Positions 36,052-46,842 of a stretch of 56,128 nt of DNA are shown here, one piece after another. This stretch comes from Accumulibacter sp. (GTDB taxonomy: Bacteria; Pseudomonadota; Gammaproteobacteria; Burkholderiales; Rhodocyclaceae). The notes under the pieces were generated by a model that worked only from the letters and a program-made list of their open reading frames with translations, was not told where the DNA came from and ran no database searches. The stretch is taken from NCBI GenBank assembly GCA_020049495.1, contig JAIFKU010000060.1, positions 1-56,128 of the forward strand, read 5' to 3'. Every line of letters starts with the position of its first letter. Position 1 is the stretch's first letter. The position numbers were made by a program, and so were the translations under genes.

Positions 36052-36656
36052 GAAACGTATTCGTGCTGTTCTCAGCACTGCTACTGAGCGCGTGTGTCGG
36101 CGGTGCGCGAAACACGTCACCCATCGCCGTTTATGACTTCGGATTGCCGGCTACGCGACTGATTGCCGATGGAAGTTGGTCGAAACTGGCGCTTGAGGTC
36201 AGGTCGCCGCCCTGGTTTGATTCGCTCAATGTCGATTATCGGCTGGCCTATGAAGACCCGCTCAAACAGCGCGAATACGCCGGCAGCCGCTGGGCGGGTG
36301 CGCCGGGAATCCTTATCGCGCAGAGACTGCGGCAGCAACTCGGGACAGTGGCTGTGAGCGGGAATGCGCTAAGCGATTGTCTGCTCAGGGTCGAGTTGCA
36401 GGAGTTCTCGCAGGTCTTCGATTCGCCGCAGCGAAGCCGCGGTGTATTGCAGGGCAGCGTCAGCCTGATCGACGGCAAACGGCAATTGGTTGCCGAGCGG
36501 CAGTTGGCCATCGAGAAACCGGTAGCAACGGCGGATGCACAAGGTGGCATCGATGCGCTGGTTGCCGCAAGCAGCGAACTCGGTCAGAAGATTGCAGACT
36601 GGTTAGCCGGTCTTGAGAGAGCCGGTACCCTGAAAAGCTGCAGACTTAACGGATAG
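36048..36656 (+). CDS. ABC-type transport auxiliary lipoprotein (PqiC/YmbA-like)
   Basis: A 202-residue lipoprotein with the signal peptide MRNVFVLFSALLLSAC; Cys16 is the lipidation site. The mature part begins VYDFGLPATRL and has ABC_trans_aux features: SPPWFDSLNVDYRLAYEDP, YAGSRWAGAPGILIAQRL, and LRVELQEFSQVFDSPQRSRG. Such lipoproteins accompany MCE transporters (PqiC with PqiAB) and sit in the outer membrane facing the periplasm. It completes the operon ppx-mlaE-mlaF-mlaD-lipoprotein. No mlaC or mlaA is seen in the window. Its last 11 bases overlap the 3' end of the opposite FHA gene. Confidence 0.88.
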   Translation: MRNVFVLFSALLLSACVGGARNTSPIAVYDFGLPATRLIADGSWSKLALEVRSPPWFDSLNVDYRLAYEDPLKQREYAGSRWAGAPGILIAQRLRQQLGTVAVSGNALSDCLLRVELQEFSQVFDSPQRSRGVLQGSVSLIDGKRQLVAERQLAIEKPVATADAQGGIDALVAASSELGQKIADWLAGLERAGTLKSCRLNG

Positions 36657-37464
36657 TGAAGTACAGCAGTTCTCTCGCCGCATGGTCCCGCGAAATGCCA
36701 AAGCTGAGGATTCCGGATGATGCCGGCGGAAGTTGCATCTCGCCCTTGTTGAGGAATATCTCCCGCTTTCCTGAGAGGGTGACGTAGGTGCCGTTGCTGC
36801 TCTGGTCTATCAGGAAAACAACTCCGTCTCTGATTTCAATTCGGGCGTGGAGCCTGGAGGCATATTTGCCGGTGAGGAAGACATTGGAACTCCGGTCCCG
36901 CCCCATAGTGAACGGCACGCTTGAGGTATCCCAAGAGTAATGTTGATCGCCCAGAGAAATCTTGACCCGCCGGGCCCACTGTTCCGCTTCCTCTGCAAAG
37001 GCTTCCGTAGCGCGGGATGGCAGGTTGTCTACGATCAGGGTCTGGTCGAATTCGGGTGCAATGGGGGGCGACGTTTTGGCGGGTACCGCGCTTTCAGGGG
37101 TATTCGGTTGAACGGGTGCCGAGTGCTCCGCTGGTCTGGCGTGCTGGGGATGGGCTTCCAAAACGGCGAGGGTGACCTGGTGATCTTCCTGTTGCCAAAC
37201 ATCTTCCGCTTCGTCTGTGGCCGGTTTTTTTCGAATTTCCTCGTAGGCCAGACTGAGGATGAATATTTCCGTGGCCACCTCGGCGGGAAATCCCCGCCGG
37301 TTGCTACGTCCTCCCCCGAACATCAGGCCTGAAAAATAGCCCTCCATCTCAGGGCTTTCCCACAACTCGACGATCCTGTCCACGATGCGACCGAACTGGG
37401 CTTCCAGTTGATGGGGATATTTTGACTCGTATCCTTTCAGGTATTGGGCAAGTTTTTCGTTCAT
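36646..37464 (-). CDS. FHA-domain protein
   Basis: A 272-residue protein whose C-terminal third is a forkhead-associated domain, a phosphothreonine-peptide reader. Hallmarks are FTMGRDRSSNVFL (Arg and Ser of the binding loop), KYASRLHARIEIRDG and LIDQSSNGTYVTL. Residues 1-85 (MNEKLAQYLKGYESKYPHQL onward) form an uncharacterised alpha-helical domain, and residues 100-160 are Pro/Ala-rich linker. No membrane segment or kinase is fused. The two Ser/Thr kinases in the window are plausible writers of its ligand, but that is inference. It ends tail-to-tail with the lipoprotein gene, overlapping by 11 bases. Confidence 0.85.
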   Translation of the reverse strand: MNEKLAQYLKGYESKYPHQLEAQFGRIVDRIVELWESPEMEGYFSGLMFGGGRSNRRGFPAEVATEIFILSLAYEEIRKKPATDEAEDVWQQEDHQVTLAVLEAHPQHARPAEHSAPVQPNTPESAVPAKTSPPIAPEFDQTLIVDNLPSRATEAFAEEAEQWARRVKISLGDQHYSWDTSSVPFTMGRDRSSNVFLTGKYASRLHARIEIRDGVVFLIDQSSNGTYVTLSGKREIFLNKGEMQLPPASSGILSFGISRDHAARELLYFTIR

Positions 37465-37909
37465 TGACGGCTCGATTCGGATTGGAGAAGTCAGATCCGG
37501 TTTGCGTTCCCGGTCGGAGGCAATCCAAAAAGACTAGAAAACCTCTGGCAGCAATATGACATCTCGCTTGTGTTTTGTAAACGAGTCATGCCGAATGCTG
37601 GCGATTGGATTGCCATCGACAGAAAGACAACAATCTGCAGCGCAGGTCGTTACCGCTTAATTTGGGCGTTGAAGGTCCGTTTATCCAAAGCTGAATGACC
37701 GTAGCGGGTCGTTTTTGCCTGTGACGTAATTAATTCCTAAGCCTGTTATTAACGGCATTTTCGTGCGCTGCTCAAGCAATTGTTCGCTTTGCCCGTGCAA
37801 TTCGACTTACTTCAGTTTGCCTTGCTCAAGCCTGTCCGTCATCCGGAAAATCCTGATACCACTTTTATGAAGCGGAGCGTCAATGATGAGTTTCCGTTAG
37901 AATTGTTTG
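37465..37909. other. 445-base intergenic region between the FHA gene and ispD
   Basis: Divergent region presumably holding promoters for both genes. I see no gene. A weak hairpin (GACC/GGTC followed by GTTTTT) lies near 37697-37713. An AT-rich segment (GACGTAATTAATTCC and TGTTATTAACG) near 37720-37755 could include a promoter, but no clear -35/-10 pair can be fixed. Confidence 0.5.
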
Positions 37910-38599
37910 ATGCCACGTCATTACGCCATTGTTCCTGCCGCCGGTAGCGGGGCGCGCTTCGGGTCTGAAGTTCCCAAACAGTATCTCGAGCTTGCTGGAA
38001 AACCGATGATCCATCATTCGCTCGCCACCTTGTGCCGTTGCGCGCGGATAGAGCGGGTCTGGGTGGTGCTGTCTCCGGGTGACGAGTGGTGGGCTACGTA
38101 CGACTGGTCCAGCCTCGGCGCAAAGCTGCACGTCGTGTTTTGTGGCGGAGCAACGCGTGCCGAGAGCGTGGTCAACGGGCTGATGGCTACGGCCAGTCTT
38201 CTGGCCGACGATGACTGGGTTCTGGTGCATGACGCCGCCCGGCCCTGTCTGTCGCAGGAGATGCTGGCTGCGCTGTGCGCGGAACTGGCCGATGATCCGG
38301 TCGGCGGCCTGCTGGCCGTCCCGGTCGCCGATACGCTGAAACATGCCGATGCGCAGCAACGGATTGTCGCCACACTGTCGCGTGACGGCTTGTGGCAGGC
38401 GCAAACGCCGCAGATGTTCCGTTATGGCCTGCTGTGCAAGGTGCTAGCCGGAAATTTCGCAGTGACCGACGAAGCGGGAGCTATCGAAGCCAGTGGCCTC
38501 AAACCCCGTCTGGTACGTGCCGATGCCAGCAATCTCAAGGTGACCTATCCCGCCGACCTGCGTCTGGCGGAATTTATTTTGCAGGGGAGAAGAGCATGA
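37910..38599 (+). CDS. ispD: 2-C-methyl-D-erythritol 4-phosphate cytidylyltransferase
   Basis: Third step of the MEP isoprenoid pathway: joins CTP and methylerythritol phosphate. The product is 229 residues from ATG 37910. Motifs are [20 protein letters not shown] (nucleotide-binding loop with Arg and Lys), [23 protein letters not shown] and the C-terminal [24 protein letters not shown]. It overlaps ispF by four bases (ATGA), the classical ispDF arrangement, so the two consecutive-branch enzymes are translated together. Confidence 0.96.
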   Translation: MPRHYAIVPAAGSGARFGSEVPKQYLELAGKPMIHHSLATLCRCARIERVWVVLSPGDEWWATYDWSSLGAKLHVVFCGGATRAESVVNGLMATASLLADDDWVLVHDAARPCLSQEMLAALCAELADDPVGGLLAVPVADTLKHADAQQRIVATLSRDGLWQAQTPQMFRYGLLCKVLAGNFAVTDEAGAIEASGLKPRLVRADASNLKVTYPADLRLAEFILQGRRA

Positions 38600-39075
38600 T
38601 TCGCGTCGGACAGGGTTGTGACATCCATGCTCTGGTGGGCGGACGAAAACTGATCATCGGTGGCGTCGAGATTCCTCATGAGTCGGGCCTGCTGGGTCAT
38701 TCGGATGCCGATGTGCTGTTGCACGCGATCATTGACGCCCTTCTCGGCGCAGCCGGTCTGGGCGACATCGGGCAGCATTTCCCGGATACCGACGAGCGCT
38801 ATCGCGGCGCCGACAGCCGGGTGCTGCTGCGTACTACCCGCGAAATGCTTGTCCAGGCCGAATGGCGCATCGTCAATGTCGATGCGACGATCAACGCCCA
38901 ACGTCCGAAAATGGCCCTGTACATCCCGCAGATGCGTGTTTGTATTGCTGCCGATTTGCAGGTGTCCGAGAGTTGTGTCAACGTCAAGGCAAAAACTGCC
39001 GAAGGCCTGGGTTTTGTCGGGCGCGAAGAGGGCATTTCGAGCGAGGCTGTGGCGCTGATCGAAGGTAATGACTGA
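38596..39075 (+). CDS. ispF: 2-C-methyl-D-erythritol 2,4-cyclodiphosphate synthase
   Basis: Fifth step of the MEP pathway; cyclises CDP-methylerythritol 2-phosphate. The product is 159 residues, the standard size. The zinc site is in [11 protein letters not shown] (Asp and His; the usual GxGYDxH reads GQGCDIH) and [33 protein letters not shown] and the C-terminal [22 protein letters not shown] are family signatures. The start is fixed by the ATGA overlap with ispD and by GGGGAGA upstream. The gene converges on dnaJ, with a palindromic repeat between. Confidence 0.97.
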   Translation: MIRVGQGCDIHALVGGRKLIIGGVEIPHESGLLGHSDADVLLHAIIDALLGAAGLGDIGQHFPDTDERYRGADSRVLLRTTREMLVQAEWRIVNVDATINAQRPKMALYIPQMRVCIAADLQVSESCVNVKAKTAEGLGFVGREEGISSEAVALIEGND

Positions 39076-39148
39076 GGAACCGCTGAAGTATTCTCCCCCA
39101 GGAGGAGATAAGCCCTAGGCCCCGTTGCCTTCCGGGCATCGAAGGGCT

Positions 39149-39177
39149 GTTCATGGTTCGACAGGCTGACCACGAAC
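39149..39177. repeat. Palindromic repeat between ispF and dnaJ
   Basis: GTTCATGGT and ACCACGAAC form a 9-base stem with one wobble around the loop TCGACAGGCTG. This matches the widespread proteobacterial repeat of the form GTTCATGGTTCGACA...CACGAAC. It lies between convergent genes and may act in 3'-end formation for both. Confidence 0.7.
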
Positions 39178-39211
39178 GGATTTTGGCTAATGGATAATCT
39201 GGGTTGAGCTA

Positions 39212-40345
39212 TCAGCTCGCGGCGAAGAACTCGCGTACGCGATCCATCCATGATTTGGCGCGCGGATTGTGGCGGCCATCATCGGAACGGCTGCATTCCT
39301 CAAGTTCGCGCAGCAGTTCTTTCTGGCGCTCCGTGAGATCAACGGGGGTTTCGACCACGACATGGCAGAGCAAGTCGCCATGGGTGTGGCTGCGCACGCC
39401 CTTGATGCCCTTGCCGCGCAGGCGGAAGGTCTTGCCTGATTGTGTTTCGGGCGGGATCTTGATCTTGGCTACGGTATCCAGGGTCGGAATCTCGATTTCA
39501 CCACCGAGTGCCGCCGTGGTAAAACTGATCGGCATTTCGCAATGCAGGTCGTTCTGTTCGCGCTGGAAGACGGCGTGCGGCTTAAGGTGAATCTGTACGT
39601 AAAGGTCGCCGGACGGGCCGCCGTTGACGCCATGCTCGCCTTCACCGGAGAGACGGATACGATCGCCTTCATCGACCCCCGCCGGGATTTTGACGGCCAG
39701 AGTCTTGTGCTGCTTGATGCGTCCGGCGCCGTGGCATGAGCCGCAGGGGTCGGCGACAAAGCGTCCGGTGCCGTGGCATTTGGGACAGGTCTGCTGGATC
39801 GAGAAGAATCCTTGCTGCAGCCGTACCTGGCCGCTGCCCTGGCAGGTCGGACAGGTTTTCGGCTGGGTGCCGGCTTTTGCGCCGGTGCCCTTGCACGGTT
39901 CGCAAGCCTCCATGGTGGGTATGCGGATCTTGGTTTCGGTACCGAAAGCCGCCTGTTCCAGAGTAACTTCGATGTTGTAGCGCAGGTCGGCACCACGATA
40001 GATGTTGGAACGTCCGCCGCGTGCGCCGCCGCCACCGAAAATTTCGTCAAAGATACCGCCAAAGGCGTCGGAGAAACCGCCCGCAGCGCCACCAAAACCA
40101 CCGCCCATACCCGCCTGCGGGTCGATGCCGGCATGCCCGTACTGGTCGTAAGCCGCGCGCTTCTGGCCGTCCGAGAGAACTTCATAGGCTTCCTTGGCTT
40201 CCTTGAAATGCTCTTCGGATTTGGGGTTGTCCGGATTGCGATCCGGATGGTGCTTCATGGCCAGCTTGCGGTAGGCCTTCTTGATGTCTTCCTCGGAAGC
40301 GTCACGGTTGACGCCAAGGATGTCGTAAAAATCACGTTTTGCCAT
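39212..40345 (-). CDS. dnaJ: Co-chaperone DnaJ (Hsp40)
   Basis: Delivers unfolded clients to DnaK and stimulates its ATPase. The 377-residue product has the J-domain ([20 protein letters not shown]) with the HPD motif in [10 protein letters not shown], a Gly/Phe-rich linker ([20 protein letters not shown]) and four zinc-finger repeats [24 protein letters not shown] and CGSCHGAG. The C-terminal substrate domain contains [16 protein letters not shown]. Last gene of grpE-dnaK-dnaJ; 108 bases of repeat-rich sequence separate it from dnaK. Confidence 0.98.
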   Translation of the reverse strand: MAKRDFYDILGVNRDASEEDIKKAYRKLAMKHHPDRNPDNPKSEEHFKEAKEAYEVLSDGQKRAAYDQYGHAGIDPQAGMGGGFGGAAGGFSDAFGGIFDEIFGGGGARGGRSNIYRGADLRYNIEVTLEQAAFGTETKIRIPTMEACEPCKGTGAKAGTQPKTCPTCQGSGQVRLQQGFFSIQQTCPKCHGTGRFVADPCGSCHGAGRIKQHKTLAVKIPAGVDEGDRIRLSGEGEHGVNGGPSGDLYVQIHLKPHAVFQREQNDLHCEMPISFTTAALGGEIEIPTLDTVAKIKIPPETQSGKTFRLRGKGIKGVRSHTHGDLLCHVVVETPVDLTERQKELLRELEECSRSDDGRHNPRAKSWMDRVREFFAAS

Positions 40346-40440
40346 TTAGAAGCCGAGAGGAGTAAGGAGTGAGGAGTAAGGAGTGAAGAATAACAACAAA
40401 TGGCTGTGAGGAGAGAGGGTTTTTACTCCTCTCTCCTCAC
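40346..40440. repeat. Tandem GGAGTAAGGAGTGA repeats and hairpin between dnaK and dnaJ
   Basis: A purine-rich direct repeat of the unit GAGTAAGGAGTGAG occurs near 40358-40386. It is followed by a perfect 13-base inverted repeat, GTGAGGAGAGAGG (40406-40418) and CCTCTCTCCTCAC (40428-40440). The hairpin lies inside the dnaK-dnaJ transcript and could act as an RNA stability or partial-termination element that lowers dnaJ relative to dnaK. Confidence 0.7.
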
Positions 40441-40453
40441 CCCTCACTCTTCA

Positions 40454-42412
<1,959 letters not shown>

Positions 42413-42464
42413 GTCAATGTCCTTTAATTAAATTCGTGAATACCGGAATGCTCAGATTCGTCGG

Positions 42465-42488
42465 GATGAGCCCTAAGTGGGGCTTATC
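42465..42488. other. Hairpin in the grpE-dnaK spacer
   Basis: GATGAGCCC and GGGCTTATC can pair over nine positions (one wobble) around a six-base loop. No T-run follows on the minus strand, so it is not a normal terminator. It may affect processing or translation of the grpE-dnaK message. Confidence 0.4.
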
Positions 42489-42497
42489 GGGTTGTTT

Positions 42498-43040
42498 TCA
42501 AGTCTTGGCTCTGGCCACGATGACCAGAGCCGGGCGCAGCACGCGATCGGCAATCAGATAGCCCTTTTGCAGAACAGTGACGACGGTATTGGGTTCCTGT
42601 TCGGCTTCAACCATGCTGATGGCCTGATGAAAATGCGGATCGAACTTCTCGCCCAAGGGGTTAACTTCGCTCAGATTCGATTTTTCGAAGGCGGCAACCA
42701 GTTGTTTGAGGGTCAACTCGCTACCGGCCTTCATGCTTTCAACGCTCGGTTCATCGGCGGCCAGTGCCGCTTCAAGACTGTCCTTGACGGCCAACAATTC
42801 TCCGGCAAAGCGTTCAACGGCAAACTTGGCGGCTCTGGTGATGTCCTCCTGGGCACGGCGGCGAACGTTTTCGGTTTCGGCCTTGGCGCGCAACCAGGCG
42901 TCATGATGTTCTTCAGCTCTGAGTTCAGCCTGACGGATCATCTCCTCTAGACTGGGCGTACTTTCGACTACGGTTTCGCTATCGTCTGCCGTATTTTCAA
43001 CTGTTGCTTCGGCCTTTGCTAGCTTGTCTTGCTCTTGCAT
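42498..43040 (-). CDS. grpE: Nucleotide exchange factor GrpE
   Basis: Releases ADP from DnaK, completing its cycle. The product is 180 residues from the ATG at 43040 ([16 protein letters not shown]), with GGGAGAA upstream on the minus strand; an in-frame ATG at 43097 would overlap the sigma-32 promoter and is rejected. A long N-terminal helix ([20 protein letters not shown]) is followed by [26 protein letters not shown]. The beta domain carries [19 protein letters not shown] and a C-terminal [17 protein letters not shown], the GrpE signature. First gene of the operon. Confidence 0.97.
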   Translation of the reverse strand: MQEQDKLAKAEATVENTADDSETVVESTPSLEEMIRQAELRAEEHHDAWLRAKAETENVRRRAQEDITRAAKFAVERFAGELLAVKDSLEAALAADEPSVESMKAGSELTLKQLVAAFEKSNLSEVNPLGEKFDPHFHQAISMVEAEQEPNTVVTVLQKGYLIADRVLRPALVIVARAKT

Positions 43041-43070
43041 AATGTGTGTTCTCCCGGAAAACTTAACCTC

Positions 43071-43098
43071 AATTGGGGGTGGACCATTCGATTTCAAG
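43071..43098 (-). promoter_or_regulatory. Sigma-32 heat-shock promoter of grpE-dnaK-dnaJ
   Basis: The minus strand reads CTTGAAA (43092-43098), a 13-base spacer, then CCCCAATT (43071-43078). The sigma-32 consensus is CTTGAAA-N13-15-CCCCATNT. The -10 ends about 30 bases before the grpE ATG. No CIRCE operator for HrcA is present here. Confidence 0.85.
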
Positions 43099-43205
43099 CA
43101 CTATTTCCTGTTTTTTTGGCTCATTTGAAATAAATCCGATCGTCCACGCTCTTCTGCTGCTACGATTTCATTTATTGGGAAGCGCGAATCAACAACGGTA
43201 TTGGC

Positions 43206-44543
43206 ATGGCAGAGAAAATCGGCAAATACGAAATCATTCGCACTCTGGGCAAAGGCGCGACGGCGATCGTCTATCTGGCGCTTGATCCGGATCTGAATCG
43301 TGAGGTCGCAGTCAAGCTGATTCTGTTTGGCGAGGATAACGCGGCCATGTCGCGGCGGCTGCGCAAACTCTTTCAGACCGAGGGCTCGATCGGCCGGCGT
43401 CTGGATCACCCCAATATCGTCAAACTGTATGATGCCGTGATTGAAGCCGATCGCGCCTTCATCGTCATGGAATACATCGAAGGCACGGCGCTCGATCAGT
43501 ATTGCTCGATCAACAAGTTGCTGCCCATGCATCGGGTGATCGGCATCATCTTCAAGTGCTGTCTGGCGCTTGACCATGCCTTCCGGCAGGGGGTTGTGCA
43601 CCGGGACATCAAGCCGGCCAACATCATGATCGACAAGGACGACAATCCCAAAATCACCGATTTCGGACTGGCGCTGAATCTGCACAAGGACATGAGCAAG
43701 GATTCAACCTTCGTCATGGGGGTTGGTTCGCCGGCGTACATGTCACCCGAGCAGATCAAGAACTATCCGCTGAACCAGAAGACCGATCTTTATTCGCTGG
43801 GAGTCCTGCTCTTCCAGTTGCTGACAGGGCGCCTGCCGTTTCGTGCCAATAATCAGGGCGCTCTGGTCTACAAGATCGTCAATGCCGACACCCCCTCGGT
43901 GTGTGCGCTCAATCCGAATCTGCCGGCGGCTCTTGATCCGATTCTGAAGAAGGCCCTGGAGAAGGACCTGTACAGTCGTTATCGCAACGGAGCCGAGTTT
44001 GCCAAGGATCTTTCGGCCGTCAGGTACCAGATGCTCGACGAGGATTCCACACAGCAGGACATGTCGCATTTCAGTCGATTGCGCAAGCTGGAATTCTTTA
44101 CCGAGTTCGAGGACATCGAGCTGTGGGAAGTTCTGCGCATCAGTGTCTGGCGTGAACTGTCAGAGAAGGTCATTCTGATACGAGAAGGCGACAATAATCG
44201 TATCTTCGGCATCCTCGTCAGTGGTTTTGTCGAGGTTTCGATAGAGGGTAAGTCCGTATGCCGTCTTGGTGCCGGTGAAGTAGTTGGTGAAATGGCCTTT
44301 CTTCACCCGCGGGACACGACGCGATCGGCAACGGTAGTAACCCTTGAGCCTTGCCTGTTCCTTGAGGTGAACAGTTCGGCACTGGAGCTGAGTTCGGATG
44401 AGGTTCAGGAGCAATTCCAGAAGACCCTGGTGTCCAAGGTGCTGGGCCGCCTGCGCGGGGCCAACAAGACGCTCGCCAAGCTCGGGCAACCTGCGGTGCA
44501 GGGCAGCAGCTCAGCCTGTGATCTGGAACTCGTACCACCCTGA
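43206..44543 (+). CDS. Ser/Thr protein kinase with C-terminal cyclic-nucleotide-binding-type domain
   Basis: A 445-residue cytoplasmic kinase. Residues 8-275 are a Hanks-type kinase with glycine loop GKGATAIVYLA, Lys37 (VAVK), catalytic VHRDIKPANI with Asp134 and Asn139, DFG Asp152, and VGSPAYMSPEQIK. Residues about 300-420 form a cNMP-binding-fold domain (VILIREGDNNRIFGILVSGFVEVSI), with a phosphate-cassette-like GEVVGEMAFLHP and the arginine in TTRSATV. It could therefore sense cAMP, cGMP or a related ligand, or be a ligand-free relative. It is divergent from grpE, and its upstream region holds the sigma-32 promoter reading the other way. Start 43206 lacks a strong ribosome site. Confidence 0.9.
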   Translation: MAEKIGKYEIIRTLGKGATAIVYLALDPDLNREVAVKLILFGEDNAAMSRRLRKLFQTEGSIGRRLDHPNIVKLYDAVIEADRAFIVMEYIEGTALDQYCSINKLLPMHRVIGIIFKCCLALDHAFRQGVVHRDIKPANIMIDKDDNPKITDFGLALNLHKDMSKDSTFVMGVGSPAYMSPEQIKNYPLNQKTDLYSLGVLLFQLLTGRLPFRANNQGALVYKIVNADTPSVCALNPNLPAALDPILKKALEKDLYSRYRNGAEFAKDLSAVRYQMLDEDSTQQDMSHFSRLRKLEFFTEFEDIELWEVLRISVWRELSEKVILIREGDNNRIFGILVSGFVEVSIEGKSVCRLGAGEVVGEMAFLHPRDTTRSATVVTLEPCLFLEVNSSALELSSDEVQEQFQKTLVSKVLGRLRGANKTLAKLGQPAVQGSSSACDLELVPP

Positions 44544-44553
44544 TCTGCGGGAC

Positions 44554-45642
44554 TCACACCGTCAGGTCGATTTGCTGCAGTGTTCCGGATTTGCCGTCTT
44601 CCTGAAGAAAAATACCGCTAGCCCTGATCTGGCCCTGGAGGGCGTTGTCACTGTCCTTGATGTCAAAGGGGGTGGCGATGCTCGCGATATTGAGTGCGCC
44701 GACATTGGCCTGTTTGAGATCTGACAGAAGATCCTTGCCGCTACTGTCCCTGGTCCACACCCTCAGTTCGCTGAAAACTGCATCGTTCTCGTCAATCCAG
44801 CCGTTGTGATCAGAGTCGAGCGCCGACAGTTCGGCAAAGCCATTTCCGCTTTGGGCTCCAAAAAGCTCGGATCCGTTGTTGATCTTGCCGTCGCCGTTCC
44901 GGTCGAATGCAAGAAAACCACTGCCCCCGGTGACGAAGTTGATGTCTTCGCTCTTGCCGTCGGAATTGAGATCGAACTTGAAGCGCTGGCTGGTCAACTG
45001 GGCCGCTGAGCCATTGAAGTTGAGCACCAGCGGATCCTGCTTCTTGCGGGCATCGCCTTCGCGGATGCTGACATCCGACTCCACGTGATAGCTTCGCGTC
45101 ATCGACAGTGCAACGCTGAAACTGATGGCCTTGCCGTCCGTTGTATGAACAACGCCAGTTGCTTGGAAACGGGTTTGCTCGGATTCGCTGTAGGACTCGT
45201 GCCGATCATATTCGATGCCATAGCCGTCGATCTGTTGTGGAGCCTGGGTCTGACCTGACTCTCCGGATTGATCCGGAACTTGTACTGCGGGTGCCGGAGA
45301 ATCGACTTGGAGGGCGCTGGCGTCAAAAACCCGGGCTTCGTGGCCGGTCAACATGGCGATCATGGCCAGGATCAGACGCAGCATCGGGTCGTTCCTGACG
45401 GCGTCTATGCTGTCCTGTATGGCATTGGCTTCGCTCGATTGAGCCGTTTTTCCGGCGTCGGAAATCTGGACCGTGGGTGTGGAAATCGGTATGGCAAGCG
45501 AAGTTTGCAGGTTCCCGCGCTGGTTTCCCTCGAAATCAGGGCGGCGATTTCCGACCCAGGCCCTCAGGCTTTCTTTAAGTTCGTGTTGTTGCAGAGCAGC
45601 ATGGCTGGAATCCATCTGCACAGCAGCGCTGGCTATTCTCAT
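44554..45642 (-). CDS. EF-hand/VCBS-like calcium-binding protein of unknown role
   Basis: A 362-residue protein from ATG 45642 (MRIASAAVQMDSS), set by GGAGATCACG upstream. No signal peptide. The N-terminal 110 residues are low-complexity and helical. The C-terminal half carries calcium-loop-like motifs: DLNSDGKSED, DRNGDGKINNGSELFG and DSDHNGWIDENDAVF, each with the D-x-D/N-x-D/N-G spacing, followed by LSDLKQANVGALNIAS. Similar proteins are common in Proteobacteria, but I know no established function. It converges on the STPK-cNMP kinase, 10 bases apart, so they are not co-transcribed. It might be secreted by a non-Sec route; that is a guess. Confidence 0.78.
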   Translation of the reverse strand: MRIASAAVQMDSSHAALQQHELKESLRAWVGNRRPDFEGNQRGNLQTSLAIPISTPTVQISDAGKTAQSSEANAIQDSIDAVRNDPMLRLILAMIAMLTGHEARVFDASALQVDSPAPAVQVPDQSGESGQTQAPQQIDGYGIEYDRHESYSESEQTRFQATGVVHTTDGKAISFSVALSMTRSYHVESDVSIREGDARKKQDPLVLNFNGSAAQLTSQRFKFDLNSDGKSEDINFVTGGSGFLAFDRNGDGKINNGSELFGAQSGNGFAELSALDSDHNGWIDENDAVFSELRVWTRDSSGKDLLSDLKQANVGALNIASIATPFDIKDSDNALQGQIRASGIFLQEDGKSGTLQQIDLTV

Positions 45643-45739
45643 CGTGATCTCCTTCGGCATCCGGCAACTTCTTGAATGGAGTTAACGGCTGTGCAAGGCG
45701 ATGACTTGAGAAATTATGCGGGGTTTTGCTAGAACGGCT

Positions 45740-46842
45740 TCAGTCCTTGGCGCCCAGTGCTCTGGCACGCAAGGCCGAGGTTTCGAGAACGGCCGGGTCA
45801 GGGAGGATCCGGGTCGGCCAGCCTTGAAGATGGGTAGCGGCCAGATTGGTCAGCGCGTGAATCCAGTCATCGCGCTCGTTCAGGCCGGGAATGTAGTGGT
45901 ACTCCCTGCCACCCGCCTGAATGAATTCAGCCTTGCCTTCCATGGCAATTTCTTCAAGTGTTTCAAGACAGTCGGCGGGAAAACCGGGGCAGATGACGTC
46001 AATGCGCTGTACGCCTTGCTGGCCAAGAGCCGCCAGCGTCGGTGCCGTGTAGGGTTGCAGCCATTCGGCACGGCCAAAGCGGGACTGAAAGCAGATCTGG
46101 TACTGATCAGTGTCAAGATTCAAGGCTTCGGCCAGCAGGCGGCCGGTTTTATGGCACTCGCAGTGATAGGGATCACCCTTGTCGAGGGTATAACGAGGGA
46201 GACCATGAAAACTCATGAGCAGCCGGTAGGATGCGGACGGGTGGCCGCAGGCCGTCCAGTGTGCGCGTACGCTACCGGCCAGTGCCTCAATGTAGCCCGG
46301 GTTATCGGCAAAACTCCGGACAATCCTGATTTCCGGCTGGTTGCGGATGGAACGAGCCCAGGCATAGGCGGCGTCGAACGCCGTTGCGGTCGTGCTAGCC
46401 GAGTATTGCGGGTAGAGCGGCAGCAGCAGGATGCGCGTGCAGCCTTCAGCCTTCAGGCGCGAGAGGGTTGCCGGGATCGAGGGCTGGCCGTAACGCATGG
46501 CATAGTCGACCACAACATGGTGTCCGGCTTCACCGAGAAAGCCGCGCAACAATTTGGCCTGGCGTTCGCTGTGCGCTTTCAGTGGCGAACCCTCCGCGGT
46601 CCATACCAGGGCATATTTTGCTGCCGATTTTTTTGGCCGCACGTTGAGGATGACGCCGTTCAGGATCAGCCACCAGATCGCCCGCGGAATCTCGACCACG
46701 CGCGGGTCAGAGAGAAATTCCTTGAGGTAGCGACGCACCGCCGGGGCGCTTGGCGCATCCGGTGTGCCCAGATTGATCAGCAGGACGGCGGTCTTTTCCT
46801 CTGTGCCGTGATGGAAGTCTGGTTCGGGCAGATAACGTGGCA

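Noticed and set aside
43041-43097. Upstream in-frame start for grpE
   Set aside because: It would place the start codon inside the sigma-32 promoter; the internal ATG at 43040 has a ribosome site and the normal GrpE N-terminus.
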